Below, piece after piece: positions 1-9,929 of a stretch of 64,000 nucleotides of DNA; the first letter of the stretch is position 1; every line of letters begins with the position of its first letter. Below the pieces are notes generated by a model. It was given only the letters and a program-made list of their open reading frames with translations. It was not told where the DNA came from and ran no database searches. The position numbers and the translations under genes are program-made. The stretch spans positions 2,418,001 to 2,482,000 of the forward strand of contig NZ_CP026604.1 in the NCBI RefSeq assembly GCF_003063625.1, in the 5' to 3' direction. The stretch comes from Saccharobesus litoralis. Lineage in GTDB: Bacteria > Pseudomonadota > Gammaproteobacteria > Enterobacterales > Alteromonadaceae.

Positions 1-252
1 TCGTTTGTGCGTCAAGTCGATCAAGATCCACTTGATCAAGCTATGGTGCAATCTGTTGCCAATATAGGCAAAACTTTGGGCATTAAAACCATAGCTGAGT
101 ATGTTGCGTCACCTAATATCGTCAGTTATCTACAAGCGGCGGGTGTTGATTATTTACAGGGCTATCACATTCATAAACCCGAGCCATTAGATAATTTAGC
201 TAAGCAATTTATGGCTAAATCCGCAAATCAACAAGAAGCATTGCCAAGCTAG
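1..252 (+). CDS. EAL-domain protein, C-terminal end (partial)
   Basis: The reading frame is open from base 1, so this is the 3' end of a gene that starts outside the window. The 83 visible residues match the end of an EAL cyclic-di-GMP phosphodiesterase domain: an FVRQVDQDP segment, then LGIKTIAEYV (the AEGVE-like strand), then VDYLQGYHIHKPEPL (the QGY..P motif). EAL domains hydrolyse c-di-GMP and usually sit in sensory proteins. The catalytic EAL motif and any GGDEF or sensor domain lie upstream and cannot be judged. A degenerate, non-catalytic EAL domain is possible. The family is clear; the activity is not. Confidence 0.85.
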   Translation, partial: SFVRQVDQDPLDQAMVQSVANIGKTLGIKTIAEYVASPNIVSYLQAAGVDYLQGYHIHKPEPLDNLAKQFMAKSANQQEALPS

Positions 253-433
253 TTTTGTGCTTAGGGGCGCAATCAGGCTTGGTTTGTCATAATTAATTCC
301 CAAAAACTCACGCTTTTCGTGCACTAACCTCGGATAAAGCCTACTCTCTGGCGGTATAGTGCGCTAAAATTCTCGCCATTTCGTGGCCGCTGGTGCTGCA
401 GTTTCAAATAATACGCAGAAGAATATCCGATTT

Positions 434-1363
434 ATGGAAAAGTACGACATTAAAACCTTTCAAGGTATGATTTTGGCCTTGCAAGATTATTGGGCCGAAA
501 AAGGCTGTACCATAGTTCAACCGTTAGATATGGAAGTGGGCGCTGGTACCTTCCACCCTATGACATTCTTACGTTCAATTGGTCCTGAACCGCAAAACTG
601 TGCATATGTGCAGCCGTGTCGTCGTCCTACCGATGGCCGTTATGGTGAAAACCCTAACCGTTTACAGCATTACTACCAATTCCAAGTTTTGTTAAAGCCA
701 TCACCTAAGAATATTCAAGAGTTATATTTAGGTTCGTTAGAACTACTCGGTTTTGACACCCAAACCCATGATGTACGCTTTGTTGAAGATAACTGGGAAT
801 CACCGACTTTAGGTGCATGGGGCTTAGGCTGGGAAGTTTGGCTTAACGGTATGGAAGTCACTCAGTTTACCTATTTCCAACAAGTGGGTGGCTTAGAGTG
901 TAAGCCGGTATCAGGTGAGATCACTTATGGTATTGAACGCTTAGCTATGTATGTGCAAGGCGTCGATAGCATTTACGATTTAGTTTGGACTGACGGGCCT
1001 ATGGGGAAAGTTACCTATGGCGATATTTTCCATCAAAATGAAGTGGAGCAATCGGCCTACAACTTTGAACATGCGGATGTTGATGCGTTATTTAAGCAAT
1101 TTGACCAATGTGAAAAAGACAGCCAAGCCTTAATTGAAAAAGGCTTACCTTTACCGGCTTACGAGCAAGTGATGAAGGCATCTCACGCGTTTAACTTGCT
1201 AGATGCGCGTCATGCTATCTCGGTGACCGAGCGTCAGCGTTATATTCTTCGTGTGCGTACGTTAGCAAAAGCCTGTGCCGAATCTTACTATGCAGCCCGT
1301 GAAGCATTGGGTTTCCCTATGCTTAAAACAACAAAAACAGTGCAAAGTGAGGGAGCAGAGTAA
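434..1363 (+). CDS. glyQ: Glycyl-tRNA synthetase alpha subunit
   Basis: Class II aminoacyl-tRNA synthetase alpha chain of the bacterial alpha2beta2 GlyRS, which activates glycine and charges tRNA-Gly in the cytoplasm. The protein (309 aa from this start; about 303 is usual) has the family opening [14 protein letters not shown] and the stretch [18 protein letters not shown]. The frame is open upstream to a GTG at 383, but ATG 434 puts the start exactly where the family begins, so the 17 extra residues are probably not translated. Its stop overlaps the glyS start by one base (TAATG), indicating translational coupling. Nothing is unusual. Confidence 0.97.
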   Translation: MEKYDIKTFQGMILALQDYWAEKGCTIVQPLDMEVGAGTFHPMTFLRSIGPEPQNCAYVQPCRRPTDGRYGENPNRLQHYYQFQVLLKPSPKNIQELYLGSLELLGFDTQTHDVRFVEDNWESPTLGAWGLGWEVWLNGMEVTQFTYFQQVGGLECKPVSGEITYGIERLAMYVQGVDSIYDLVWTDGPMGKVTYGDIFHQNEVEQSAYNFEHADVDALFKQFDQCEKDSQALIEKGLPLPAYEQVMKASHAFNLLDARHAISVTERQRYILRVRTLAKACAESYYAAREALGFPMLKTTKTVQSEGAE

Positions 1364-3429
1364 TGGCTGATAATTTATTAATTGAAATTGGTACTGAAGA
1401 GTTACCACCAAAAGCGTTGCGTAAACTAGCTGAAGCGTTTGCAGAAAATATTCAAGCAGGCTTAGAAGCCGCAGAGCTTGGTTTTACAGCGGTAAACTGG
1501 TTAGCTTCTCCGCGTCGCTTAGCGGTTAAAGTTTCAGAGCTAGCAGCACAACAAGCTGATAAAGTCGTTGAAAAACGTGGCCCAGCAGTACAAGCCGCAT
1601 TTGATGCTGATGGCAATCCAACTAAAGCGGCCTTAGGTTGGGCTCGTGGTAATGGTATTAGTATTGAACAAGCCGAGCGTTTAGAAACACCTAAAGGCGC
1701 ATGGTTACTGCATAAAGCCGAAGTTAAAGGTAAAGGTGTAGCCGAACTTATTCCAGACATTGCTGAAAAAGCCTTAGCTAAATTACCTATCCCTAAGCCG
1801 ATGCGCTGGGGCGCGACGGATACGCAGTTTATTCGCCCTGTGCATACAGCCACCATCTTATATGGCGCGACTTCAATTGATGCTGAATTACTCGGTGTTA
1901 AAACAGGCTTAGAACTGCAAGGCCATCGTTTCCATCATCAAGGTGCTGTGGCGATTAGCCATGCTGATGAATACGAAAACGTATTACGTGACGCTTTTGT
2001 GGTTGCAGATTTTAATGAGCGTAAATCTGCCATTAAAGCGCAAGCTGAAGCCAAAGCGACTGAGCTTGGCGGTGTCGCTGATATTGATGATGATTTACTT
2101 GATGAAGTCACCGGCTTAGTTGAATGGCCTGTGGTGTTAGTTGCCTCTTTTGAAGAAGAGTTTTTGGCTGTACCGGATGAAGCGTTAATTTACACCATGA
2201 AAGGCGATCAAAAGTACTTCCCTGTGCTTGATCAAAATGGTGCGCTAATTAATAAGTTTATCTTTGTTTCTAATATCGAAAGTAAAGACCCAAGTCAGGT
2301 TATTGCCGGTAATGAGAAAGTTGTGCGTCCACGTTTAAAAGATGCCGAATTCTTCTTTGAAACCGATAAAAAGAAAACGTTAGAAAGCCGCCTAGAAAGC
2401 CTAAAAAGTGTTTTGTTCCAGAAGCAACTGGGAACCTTATTTGAAAAGTCAGAGCGTATTGCTGAATTAGCCGCTTATATCGCCGAGCAAATTTGTGCTG
2501 ACGCAACTAATGCTAAGCGCGCCGGTTTATTAAGTAAAACGGACTTAATGACTGAAATGGTCATGGAGTTTACCGGTACGCAAGGTGCTATGGGTATGCA
2601 TTATGCGCGTTTAGACGGTGAGCACGAAGAAGTTGCCTTAGCGCAAAATGAGCAATACATGCCGCGTTTTGCCGGTGATGAGCTGCCTAAAGGCTTGGTT
2701 TCTTGTGCTGTTGCACTAGCTGACAAGTTTGATACTTTAGCTGGTATTTTCGGTATTGGCATGTTGCCTAAAGGTGATAAAGACCCATTTGCATTACGTC
2801 GTGCTGCTATCGGTGCATTACGCATTATTGTTGAACGTGAATTAAACTTAGATATTGCTGATGTTACTGCCAAAGCAGTCAGCTTATTTGCAGACAAGCT
2901 AACTAATGACAAAGTTGAAGCCGATGTTATCGACTTTATTTTTGGTCGTTTCCGTACTTGGTATCAAGATCAAGGCTTTGAAGTTGAGCTTATCCAAGCG
3001 GTATTAGCGCAGCGCCCAACCGAGCCACTCGATTTCGATCAACGCGTAAAAGCTGTTGCTGCGTTTAAGCAGTTAGACGCAGCTGAAGCGTTAGCGGCCG
3101 CGAATAAGCGGGTTGGCAACATCTTAGCCAAGTATGATGGCGAACTAAGTGACACGGTTGATAGTCAACTATTACAAGAAGATGCTGAAAAAGTATTAGC
3201 CCAAGCGGTAGCTGAGCAAACTTCTGTATTAGAGCCAGTATTTGCTGAGCGTCAATACGCTAAAGCTTTAAGTGAATTGGCTGGTTTACGCGAGGCGGTA
3301 GATAGCTTCTTTGATAATGTCATGGTGATGGCTGATGATGAAGCGGTTAAACAAAATCGCTTGGTTTTACTCAGTCAATTACGTGGTTTGTTCCTGCGTA
3401 TTGCTGATATTTCTGTGTTGCAGAAATAG
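1363..3429 (+). CDS. glyS: Glycyl-tRNA synthetase beta subunit
   Basis: Beta chain of tetrameric GlyRS, needed for tRNA-Gly recognition and full activity with GlyQ. Its 688 aa are close to the usual length. The N terminus [15 protein letters not shown] is the standard GlyS opening, and the middle contains the conserved [17 protein letters not shown] and DQKYFPV segments. The C-terminal part is the helical anticodon-binding-like region ([15 protein letters not shown]). It overlaps glyQ by one base, so the two chains are made from one transcript in matched amounts. Confidence 0.97.
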   Translation: MADNLLIEIGTEELPPKALRKLAEAFAENIQAGLEAAELGFTAVNWLASPRRLAVKVSELAAQQADKVVEKRGPAVQAAFDADGNPTKAALGWARGNGISIEQAERLETPKGAWLLHKAEVKGKGVAELIPDIAEKALAKLPIPKPMRWGATDTQFIRPVHTATILYGATSIDAELLGVKTGLELQGHRFHHQGAVAISHADEYENVLRDAFVVADFNERKSAIKAQAEAKATELGGVADIDDDLLDEVTGLVEWPVVLVASFEEEFLAVPDEALIYTMKGDQKYFPVLDQNGALINKFIFVSNIESKDPSQVIAGNEKVVRPRLKDAEFFFETDKKKTLESRLESLKSVLFQKQLGTLFEKSERIAELAAYIAEQICADATNAKRAGLLSKTDLMTEMVMEFTGTQGAMGMHYARLDGEHEEVALAQNEQYMPRFAGDELPKGLVSCAVALADKFDTLAGIFGIGMLPKGDKDPFALRRAAIGALRIIVERELNLDIADVTAKAVSLFADKLTNDKVEADVIDFIFGRFRTWYQDQGFEVELIQAVLAQRPTEPLDFDQRVKAVAAFKQLDAAEALAAANKRVGNILAKYDGELSDTVDSQLLQEDAEKVLAQAVAEQTSVLEPVFAERQYAKALSELAGLREAVDSFFDNVMVMADDEAVKQNRLVLLSQLRGLFLRIADISVLQK

Positions 3430-3469
3430 TTAGCGCGTAGAGGCTATAGTCAGTTTAAAGAGTAATATT

Positions 3470-3970
3470 ATGAAATTACGAGCTTTTCTCGCAACCTGTT
3501 TAACAACGACTTTGCTGTTAGCGGGTTGTGCGAGCCAGCCTACTCAAGTACCTGAAGAAGACCGCTCTGAGTATTTATACTTACGAGGTAGTTTTACTTG
3601 GTTTGATGCGGAAGACGACTACAAAGTCGAAAAAGTCGCTGGCCAGCTTTATAAAACAACGGTTGAGTTAGTGGCTGATGGTCAAGCTTATGAGTTTAAG
3701 TTTGCCGATGAAAGTTGGTCTCGTGGTCGTAACTGTGGTTATGCTAACAAAAACCAAGATGAAGTGGTTGAGATCGGTAATAAAGTAAAAGCAAACTGTG
3801 GTGCCAAATTTGAATTCTTTCGTTTTACCCCGAAAGAATCAGGCAAGTATGACTTTTTTATTGATTATGGCCAAAGTGAGCAATCACCTAGTATTTGGAT
3901 CAGCGCTTACCAACCGGATTTGATTGATAAGGTGGTTGATCCCATTAAAAATAATATGCCGGATCTATAG
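3470..3970 (+). CDS. Small secreted lipoprotein, possible carbohydrate-binding-like fold
   Basis: A 166-aa protein with a lipoprotein signal: basic start, hydrophobic stretch and lipobox LLAGC with Cys20 as the acylation site. The mature part begins with an Asp/Glu-rich linker, followed by a compact beta-rich domain (YLRGSFTWFDAEDDY, AYEFKFADESWSRGRNCGY). That pattern resembles the small beta-sandwich modules attached to glycan-active enzymes, such as the N-terminal modules of pullulanases. This is inference from pattern only. Two cysteines (in RNCGY and ANCGA) could form a disulfide. It follows glyS by 40 bp and ends in its own terminator. Membrane-anchored role unknown. Confidence 0.7.
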   Translation: MKLRAFLATCLTTTLLLAGCASQPTQVPEEDRSEYLYLRGSFTWFDAEDDYKVEKVAGQLYKTTVELVADGQAYEFKFADESWSRGRNCGYANKNQDEVVEIGNKVKANCGAKFEFFRFTPKESGKYDFFIDYGQSEQSPSIWISAYQPDLIDKVVDPIKNNMPDL

Positions 3971-3983
3971 TCCGGCATATTTT
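3954..3983 (+). terminator. Rho-independent terminator after the lipoprotein gene
   Basis: A perfect 10-bp inverted repeat (ATATGCCGGA / TCCGGCATAT) with a 7-base loop, followed by TTTTA. The left arm lies within the last codons and the loop contains the stop codon of the lipoprotein gene. Confidence 0.8.
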
Positions 3984-4015
3984 AGGGCTATTTATTATAT
4001 TAAAAGGATTTATAA

Positions 4016-5101
4016 ATGTATCAACCGAAAGACAATCTTCAATCTTTCATGAAGCAAGCGAAAGCGAATAACCTCTATTCAGATAGGATTGTTGAAAATG
4101 TTTTATTGTTTTCAAATATTTGGACTACGTTACTTGCTCCGATTCTTATGGGATTTGGAATTTCTTATATTTGGGGTCTTGAAAACGTACAGAATGCAGA
4201 GCCATTTTTTTATGCATTTGGTCTAATTTTTCTCTTAGTTCATCTTACTGTCGCTTATGTTGTTCATCAGAACAATAGTAAGTTTTCACTATATTCTCAA
4301 GCTGTAGAATTAGAACAAGAGTACTCATCTTCCCTAAGTGAGTTAAGAAGCGAGCTTGCTAGGTACAAGCATGGAGTTAAAACTTTATCTAAATTGTATA
4401 GTAATCAGCTAACTTCGCTCTACATTATTTCTTTTACAACGGATCAAGCAATTGGTTTATTTCAAAAGCTAGATAATAGTTTTAACGGAGTAAAGGAGAA
4501 AGACTTTTGGGATACTGTTAGGGAGCATCTTAATTCAATAATGATGCCTATTGTTATTGAGAGGGAAGCTTTATTTGATTTTAAGTCTGAGGACTTATTC
4601 AATGTAGCGCTATATTTCTACAATGAAGATGATGATCGACTCTTTGTTGTCTCAAGAGAGTGTGATAGTAGACTTCCACAAAGGAATAGACAGTGGAAAC
4701 CGGGACATGGGCATGTAGGTTTATCTTTTTTACATAAAGAAGCAAAAATTTGCCCGGACATTACTTTAAGCCATGAACTAGCTAAAAGTGCTGAAGATGC
4801 TGATGATAATAGAAAGTATCGTAGCTTTATCTCAATACCGATATTGCGATGTGATGATAATGGAGATGTTAACAATGGGATTAATCCGTTGGGCGTCATT
4901 GTACTGACAAGTGCAAAAGTAGAGCAGTTTATTGAGGCAAGAGACTTACAGTTTCTAACTATTATTTCAAAGTTTCTTGCAATATACTTATCATCAGTAG
5001 ATTCTTTTATTACTCATAATGATTTACATGCGGATGAGCTAGAAGAAAAAGCATACAGTAATCAAGGGGAAGAGCATGAAGTCGATATCAAATCAGAATA
5101 A
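4016..5101 (+). CDS. Two-helix membrane protein with cytoplasmic GAF-like domain
   Basis: A 361-aa protein with AGGA 8-9 bases before ATG. Two hydrophobic segments lie near residues 33-53 and 63-84, followed by a charged coiled-coil-like stretch (about 95-130) and a C-terminal domain (about 135-335) with GAF-like organisation: FNVALYFYNEDDD, a WKPGHGHVGLSF segment, SFISIPIL, and PLGVIVLTS ending in a long helix (FLTIISKFLAIYL). GAF domains bind small ligands or report redox state; no output domain is attached. The gene is visibly more AT-rich than its neighbours and overlaps the next small gene by 26 bp, so the two probably act together. The layout (membrane anchor, coiled coil, sensor) resembles stress or defence modules, but that is inference. 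Function unknown. Confidence 0.75.
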   Translation: MYQPKDNLQSFMKQAKANNLYSDRIVENVLLFSNIWTTLLAPILMGFGISYIWGLENVQNAEPFFYAFGLIFLLVHLTVAYVVHQNNSKFSLYSQAVELEQEYSSSLSELRSELARYKHGVKTLSKLYSNQLTSLYIISFTTDQAIGLFQKLDNSFNGVKEKDFWDTVREHLNSIMMPIVIEREALFDFKSEDLFNVALYFYNEDDDRLFVVSRECDSRLPQRNRQWKPGHGHVGLSFLHKEAKICPDITLSHELAKSAEDADDNRKYRSFISIPILRCDDNGDVNNGINPLGVIVLTSAKVEQFIEARDLQFLTIISKFLAIYLSSVDSFITHNDLHADELEEKAYSNQGEEHEVDIKSE

Positions 5102-5264
5102 CCGCAAGGAAAGTAATTTGCGCTCTGTTAGTTTATCTACTGGGTATGACTTAGCTAAGGCAACCAATAGTGGCGAAAATTACAACCCATCTAAAATTGA
5201 TAGCTGGTTTAGTGAACAACGAAAAAAATCCCTGAAATTTGCTCAAAAGTTTATTGAAAGCTAG
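5076..5264 (+). CDS. 62-residue polar protein paired with the GAF membrane protein
   Basis: This small ORF starts inside the last codons of the GAF gene, with a purine-rich GGGGAAGAG just before ATG 5076. The product is hydrophilic, with no signal or membrane segment. An Asn/Ser-rich N-terminal half leads into a basic amphipathic C-terminal helix (WFSEQRKKSLKFAQKFIES). I do not recognise the family. The tight overlap, suitable ribosome site and the terminator that follows argue that it is a real gene co-translated with its partner. It could be a small regulator, an adaptor or an antitoxin-like partner. Confidence 0.55.
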   Translation: MKSISNQNNRKESNLRSVSLSTGYDLAKATNSGENYNPSKIDSWFSEQRKKSLKFAQKFIES

Positions 5265-5296
5265 TTATTTTATTAGTTGTCGTGACTGACAGTTTG

Positions 5297-5317
5297 TCGG
5301 GCTAACTTTAAGCCCGA
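5297..5317. terminator. Hairpin between convergent genes
   Basis: Inverted repeat TCGGGCT / AGCCCGA with a 7-base loop, placed between the 62-residue gene and the 3' end of trkA, which converge here. No long T-run is present on either strand, so it is a weak or Rho-assisted terminator at best. Confidence 0.5.
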
Positions 5318-5322
5318 TCTAC

Positions 5323-6699
5323 CTAAAAGAACAGTGCGCTTGGCTGGAACAGCTTTTCGACTTCCGTAATATACTTCTTATCAACTAAAAACATCACTAC
5401 GTGATCATCGGTTTCAATAACCGTGTCACTGTGAGCAATCAGTACTTCGTCTTTGCGTACAATCGCACCGATAGTGGTTGCCGGTGGTAGCTTGATATCA
5501 GCAATTCGACGTCCGACAACTTTTGAGGTTTCTTGGTCGCCATGGGCGATAGCTTCAATCGCTTCGGCTGCGCCTTTACGTAACGAGTAAACGTTAACAA
5601 TGTCGCCTTTGCGCACATGGGTTAGTAGCGCTGAAATCGTCGCTTGTTGTGGCGAAATGGCAATATCTATTTCGCCACCTTGCACTAAATCGACATAGGC
5701 ACCGTGTTGGATCAACACCATGGTTTTTTGCGCGCCAAGACGTTTTGCTAGCATGGCAGACATGATATTGGCTTCATCGTCGTTGGTGACAGCGATAAAA
5801 ACGTCAACCTGTTCGATATGTTCTTCGTTTAATAACTCGGGATCGGAAGCGTCTCCGGCAAAGACAATCGTACGTTCTAAGGTTTCTGATAAATAGGTGG
5901 CGCGCTCTTCATTGCGCTCAATCAGTTTAACGCGATGCGTTTGTTCTAATTGGCGTGCCAAACCGGCTCCAATGTTACCACCACCAGCAATCATCACGCG
6001 TTTATATGAAGCTTCAAGCTTTTGCAATTCACTCATGACAGCACGAATGTGTTTGGTGGCCGCGACAAAAAATACTTCGTCATCGGCTTCGATTATGGTT
6101 GTACCCATAGGGCGAATAGGTCTGCCTTGACGATAAATAGCCGCTACTCGGGTATCTACATGCGGCATGTGTTGCCGTAAAGCGGATAACGCATGGCCAA
6201 CTAATAAGCCGCCATAGTAGGCTTTAACCGCCACTAAAGAAACTTTGCCACTGGCAAATGCCATGACTTGCAGTGCCCCAGGGTAGTCGATTAAGCGGCG
6301 AATATATTTAGTCACCAATTGTTCAGGGGCAATAATATGATCCACAGGGATATCGTGGTTTTTAAACAACTGTTTGCGAAATTGAATATATTCTTGTGAG
6401 CGAATTCGAGCAATTTTAGTTGGCGTGTGAAACAAACTGTACGCTATTTGACAAGCTACCATATTGGTTTCATCGCTACTGGTTACCGCGATCACCATAT
6501 CCGCGTCTTCTGCGCCAGCCTTTTCTAAAATCGCTGGATGTGAGGCATGGCCAACAACCACTTGTAAGTCGAACTTATCTTGCAATTCACGCAGACGAGA
6601 AGTGCGTGAGTCGACAATGGTGATCTCATTTTTTTCACCAACTAAGTTTTCTGCAAGCGTGCGTCCTACGCGGCCAGCGCCTAAGATTATGATTTTCAT
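5323..6699 (-). CDS. trkA: Trk system potassium uptake protein TrkA
   Basis: Cytoplasmic NAD-binding regulatory subunit of the TrkG/TrkH potassium transporter. The 458-aa protein has two RCK (KTN plus TrkA-C) repeats. The first opens with the dinucleotide-binding [13 protein letters not shown]; the second has [18 protein letters not shown] near residue 235. The acidic strand-end residue of each Rossmann fold is visible ([10 protein letters not shown] and LIERNEERA). It is the last gene of the def-fmt-rsmB-trkA run on the minus strand, 10 bp after rsmB, the usual arrangement in gammaproteobacteria. The membrane subunit is not in this window. Confidence 0.97.
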   Translation of the reverse strand: MKIIILGAGRVGRTLAENLVGEKNEITIVDSRTSRLRELQDKFDLQVVVGHASHPAILEKAGAEDADMVIAVTSSDETNMVACQIAYSLFHTPTKIARIRSQEYIQFRKQLFKNHDIPVDHIIAPEQLVTKYIRRLIDYPGALQVMAFASGKVSLVAVKAYYGGLLVGHALSALRQHMPHVDTRVAAIYRQGRPIRPMGTTIIEADDEVFFVAATKHIRAVMSELQKLEASYKRVMIAGGGNIGAGLARQLEQTHRVKLIERNEERATYLSETLERTIVFAGDASDPELLNEEHIEQVDVFIAVTNDDEANIMSAMLAKRLGAQKTMVLIQHGAYVDLVQGGEIDIAISPQQATISALLTHVRKGDIVNVYSLRKGAAEAIEAIAHGDQETSKVVGRRIADIKLPPATTIGAIVRKDEVLIAHSDTVIETDDHVVMFLVDKKYITEVEKLFQPSALFF

Positions 6700-6709
6700 A
6701 TTGTTGTTT

Positions 6710-8008
6710 TTATTTCAATTTACGCAAGCGAGCGTAATAGAAACCATCCATATTCTGGCTACCTGGCAAAATCTGCCATCCGGGATCGGTTGCCGTTTCA
6801 CTATCAAAAATAGGTACAAGCTCGGCGTCGCTTTGCTCTTGCAAAAAGCGCGTGATTTGCTGTTTGTTTTCAATAGGCAGCACCGAACAAGTTGCATATA
6901 GCAATATGCCACCGGGCTTAACAATTTGCCACATTTGCTTGAGGATTTTTTGTTGCAAATCAGCTAATACGCTAATGTCTTCTGGACGGCGTAAATACAT
7001 AATATCGGGGTGACGACGGATCACACCAGTGGCAGAGCAAGGTGCATCAAGTAATACGCGGTCAAAAAGTTGGCCATCCCACCACTGATTGACCTGACTG
7101 GCGTCACCAGCCAATATTTCGGCTTGCAGTTGTAAGCGGTGTAAGTTTTCGTTAACCCGATTTAAGCGCTGCATATCTATATCTAACGCCACAACTTGGC
7201 CGACATCTGGGGTATGGCTGAGTATATGGGCTGTTTTGCCACCTGGGGCTGCACAGCAATCTAAAATACGCTCGCCGGCTTGCGCATCTAATAATAGTGC
7301 GGCTTGTTGTGCGGCTTTGTCTTGTACTGTACAGCTACCTTGGGCAAACCCAGGTAATTTATCTACATTCACAGCTTGCTCAAGCAATAGAGTGTTCGGG
7401 TGCTTGTCTTGCTGATACGCGATTTCGGCATCGGTCAATGCTTGGCAAAAATCTTCAGCATTGGTTACTTTGGTATTAACTCGTAACCAAAAAGGTGGAT
7501 GCTTGAGGTTGGCTTTAAGTATTTTTTTAAAGCCTTTAGGGTAAGCTTGCTTTAACTCTGAGATCAGCCACTGTGGGTGATTACTCGATACCTGCAATCC
7601 AGCGTGTTGGGCCTTAGCAAGTAAATCATCTTGTTGACGTTGAAAGTTACGCAATACGCCATTGACCAAGCCAGTTAATTTTTCAAAACCCAGCTGTCGA
7701 CAGGCTTCTACTGTTTCAGCAAGTGCAGCATGTTCGGCGACTCTTTCTGTACTTAATTGGTACATGCCCAAACAGATCAGATAACGAATAAGATTCAGCT
7801 CTTTCGCTAGGTTTTGCTCAGTTAATTGGTTTAAGCAAAACGAAAATGTTGGTAGCTGGCGCAAAGTTGAAAAAACCAGATCTTGGATCTGGCCTTTGTC
7901 TTGGGATTCGAGCTGATAAGTTTGCTTAGCAAGACTTTGACTGAGAGAAATGCCTTGGTCAAGGACTTGCAAGATAAGCTTAGCGGCTATGGCTCTATTA
8001 TTTAACAA
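6710..8008 (-). CDS. rsmB: 16S rRNA m5C967 methyltransferase
   Basis: S-adenosylmethionine-dependent enzyme that makes 5-methylcytosine 967 of 16S rRNA (Sun/Fmu family). The 432 aa have an N-terminal NusB-like RNA-binding domain (about 1-140) and a C-terminal Rossmann methyltransferase. The SAM motif [13 protein letters not shown], the [15 protein letters not shown] motif with one catalytic Cys, and [14 protein letters not shown] with the other are all intact. It lies 10 bp downstream of fmt and 10 bp upstream of trkA, so it is part of the same transcript. Confidence 0.97.
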   Translation of the reverse strand: MLNNRAIAAKLILQVLDQGISLSQSLAKQTYQLESQDKGQIQDLVFSTLRQLPTFSFCLNQLTEQNLAKELNLIRYLICLGMYQLSTERVAEHAALAETVEACRQLGFEKLTGLVNGVLRNFQRQQDDLLAKAQHAGLQVSSNHPQWLISELKQAYPKGFKKILKANLKHPPFWLRVNTKVTNAEDFCQALTDAEIAYQQDKHPNTLLLEQAVNVDKLPGFAQGSCTVQDKAAQQAALLLDAQAGERILDCCAAPGGKTAHILSHTPDVGQVVALDIDMQRLNRVNENLHRLQLQAEILAGDASQVNQWWDGQLFDRVLLDAPCSATGVIRRHPDIMYLRRPEDISVLADLQQKILKQMWQIVKPGGILLYATCSVLPIENKQQITRFLQEQSDAELVPIFDSETATDPGWQILPGSQNMDGFYYARLRKLK

Positions 8009-8018
8009 ATTGTTTTCT

Positions 8019-8984
8019 CTAACTCGAAGGGTTCAGGTTACGCCCGACAGCAAACCACGCTTGACGAGCATTTAGCGCATCGGCCGCCGCAATGGCTTTT
8101 TTGCCTGGTAATTGAATTTGTAGCAAGCGCAAGGCTGCTTTACCGGTTTGAATAACGATGCCTTGTTTATCCGCTTGTACAATAGTGCCAGCGCTGTGTT
8201 GGCCATCGCTTTCTATAACTTGTGCTTGCCAAACTTTAATGGTTTGTTGTTGGCCTTTTTCATCTTCCAGTGTGAAATAACTGCAAGGCCAAGGGTTAAA
8301 CGAGCGCACGCAGCGTTCAATAAATTCGGCTTCATGTTGCCAATCTATTTGCGCTTCTTGTTTTGACAGCTTCTTAGCGTAAGTGGCCAGCGTGTCATCT
8401 TGCTTAATCGGTTTTGCTTTTCCTGCCGCAATTAGGCTGAGCGCGTCGATGAGTGCATCTGGGCCAGATAAAGCAAGCTTGTCATATAAACTGGCAGAGG
8501 TATCTTCGGCTTCAATTGGAGTTTTGACAATGTGTAACATGTCTCCAGTGTCTAAACCTATATCCATTTGCATTATGGTCACCCCAGTTTCTGCGTCACC
8601 GGCCCAAATTGCACGCTGGATAGGGGCAGCGCCACGCCACTTAGGTAAAATGGAACCGTGTACATTGATACAGCCTAGCTTTGGTGTTTTAAGTACCGTT
8701 TCCGGTAATAACAGACCGTACGCGACAACGACCATGATATCGGCATCAATTGCCGCAAGTTCCTGCTGGGCGTCTGCTGATTTTAATGATTCAGGTTGAT
8801 AAACGGCAATATCATTGTCCAGTGCCAATTGCTTTACAGGGCTGGCTTGCAATTTTTTACCGCGACCAGCGGGGCGATCCGGCTGGCTATATACTGCAAC
8901 CACCTGATGCTCAGACTCGATTAGTTTGGCAAGGTGGCGAGCGGCGAAATCTGGTGTGCCAGCAAAGATAATTTTAAGCGCCAA
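8019..8984 (-). CDS. fmt: Methionyl-tRNA formyltransferase
   Basis: Transfers a formyl group from 10-formyl-tetrahydrofolate to initiator Met-tRNA. The 321 aa have the usual N-terminal catalytic domain and a C-terminal OB-like tRNA-binding domain. Catalytic residues fall at the expected places: Asn107 and His109 in [17 protein letters not shown] and Asp145 in DIGLDTGD. The formate-side loop RPAGRGKKL is present. It follows def by 30 bp; def and fmt act at opposite ends of the formylation cycle and are classically co-transcribed. Confidence 0.98.
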   Translation of the reverse strand: MALKIIFAGTPDFAARHLAKLIESEHQVVAVYSQPDRPAGRGKKLQASPVKQLALDNDIAVYQPESLKSADAQQELAAIDADIMVVVAYGLLLPETVLKTPKLGCINVHGSILPKWRGAAPIQRAIWAGDAETGVTIMQMDIGLDTGDMLHIVKTPIEAEDTSASLYDKLALSGPDALIDALSLIAAGKAKPIKQDDTLATYAKKLSKQEAQIDWQHEAEFIERCVRSFNPWPCSYFTLEDEKGQQQTIKVWQAQVIESDGQHSAGTIVQADKQGIVIQTGKAALRLLQIQLPGKKAIAAADALNARQAWFAVGRNLNPSS

Positions 8985-9014
8985 TGTTTAATTCCTTATG
9001 ATTTGACAGGCTAT

Positions 9015-9530
9015 TTACTTCGCTCGGCGAGCAGCTAATTTGGCTTCTTTTTCTAGCTTGGCTTTAATACGTTGACGTTTTAAAGGTGATAAATAATCTA
9101 CAAAAAGTTTGCCATCCAAATGATCAAGTTCATGCTGTATGCAAATAGCCATAAGGCCGTCGGCATCCATACTAAACTCGTTGCCATCTTTGTCTAAAGC
9201 TTTAACCGTGACTTCATCTGCGCGCTCAACTTTGGCATAAACACCAGGAAACGATAAACAGCCTTCTTCATGTTGACGAATGCCGCGTTTGTCAGTAATT
9301 TGCGGGTTAATAAAAACTAACGGTTCATTTTGTTCATCACTACAGTCAGCAACAAAAATCCGTTCTATAATATCTACCTGAGTTGATGCTAATCCAACCC
9401 CCGACGCTTGATACATAGTTTCTATCATATCTGCGACTTTGGTTTGAATTTCAGGGGTGACTTGTTCAACGGCTTTGGCTACAGTGCGTAAGCGTTCGTC
9501 TGGATATTTAAGTACTTCTAATACGGCCAT
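9015..9530 (-). CDS. def: Peptide deformylase
   Basis: Metalloenzyme that removes the N-formyl group from new proteins. All three metal motifs are present: GVGLASTQ (residues 44-51; more often GVGLAAPQ), EEGCLSFPG with Cys91, and QHELDHLDG with His133, Glu134 and His137. Length 171 aa is typical of the iron-type enzyme. It is the first gene of the minus-strand def-fmt-rsmB-trkA operon and is divergent from the LysM-dprA run, with a TATAGTC repeat element in the gap. The A-to-S/T change in motif 1 is a mild variant outside the metal ligands. Confidence 0.98.
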   Translation of the reverse strand: MAVLEVLKYPDERLRTVAKAVEQVTPEIQTKVADMIETMYQASGVGLASTQVDIIERIFVADCSDEQNEPLVFINPQITDKRGIRQHEEGCLSFPGVYAKVERADEVTVKALDKDGNEFSMDADGLMAICIQHELDHLDGKLFVDYLSPLKRQRIKAKLEKEAKLAARRAK

Positions 9531-9671
9531 GGTGAATTTGGTTACTCAAAACTTTCATACTGGGTAAGGATGTGCTGTAATTCTAGCAAATATCGCTGGC
9601 GCACACGAGTGTAAAAAGATTGGCTTTTGAACCTTCTTCAATAGGGCATCAGCGCTTTCTATACAGTCTGG

Positions 9672-9896
9672 TATAGTCAAAGCGATCAGGTTTTAGGGGC
9701 AGGTTTCTAGTTCCAGACGAAACCTAAGTACCTACATCCATGTAGGCAAAGCCGTCAAGCTTTGAGACCCCATGAGCATATGCTCTATTATGTGATTGGG
9801 GCTGCCTAAAGGGATTTAGGTAGTAGGACGACGCAGGAGCCAAAGTCGAGAGCAAGCGCAGACAATGAACCATAAAATCTGAGTGAGAAGACTATA
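9672..9896 (+). repeat. TATAGTC element, copy 1 (225 bp, long mosaic form)
   Basis: Begins TATAGTCAAAGCGATCAGG and ends GAGTGAGAAGACTATA; the ends are imperfect inverted repeats of about 24 bp. It carries the core palindrome GAGCATATGCTC flanked by CCCCAT and ATTGGGG, plus two modules absent from the 129-bp copies: a segment around GACGAAACCTAAG with the palindrome CCTACATCCATGTAGG, and a segment ending GACGCAGGAGCC. It fills the gap between def and the LysM gene, close to the LysM start. No protein is encoded. The structure suggests a miniature inverted-repeat element, possibly with a TA target, but no transposase is in the window. Confidence 0.8.
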
Positions 9897-9929
9897 ATAA
9901 TGATAACAAAACGGGACAGGTTAAATTTC

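Noticed and set aside
1452-1856. Minus-strand ORF inside glyS
   Set aside because: Antisense reading frame of a well-supported gene; its composition follows glyS codons.
9900-9929. Upstream ATG 9900 as start of the LysM protein
   Set aside because: It adjoins the repeat edge and would put a charged stretch before the signal peptide; ATG 9930 fits better.
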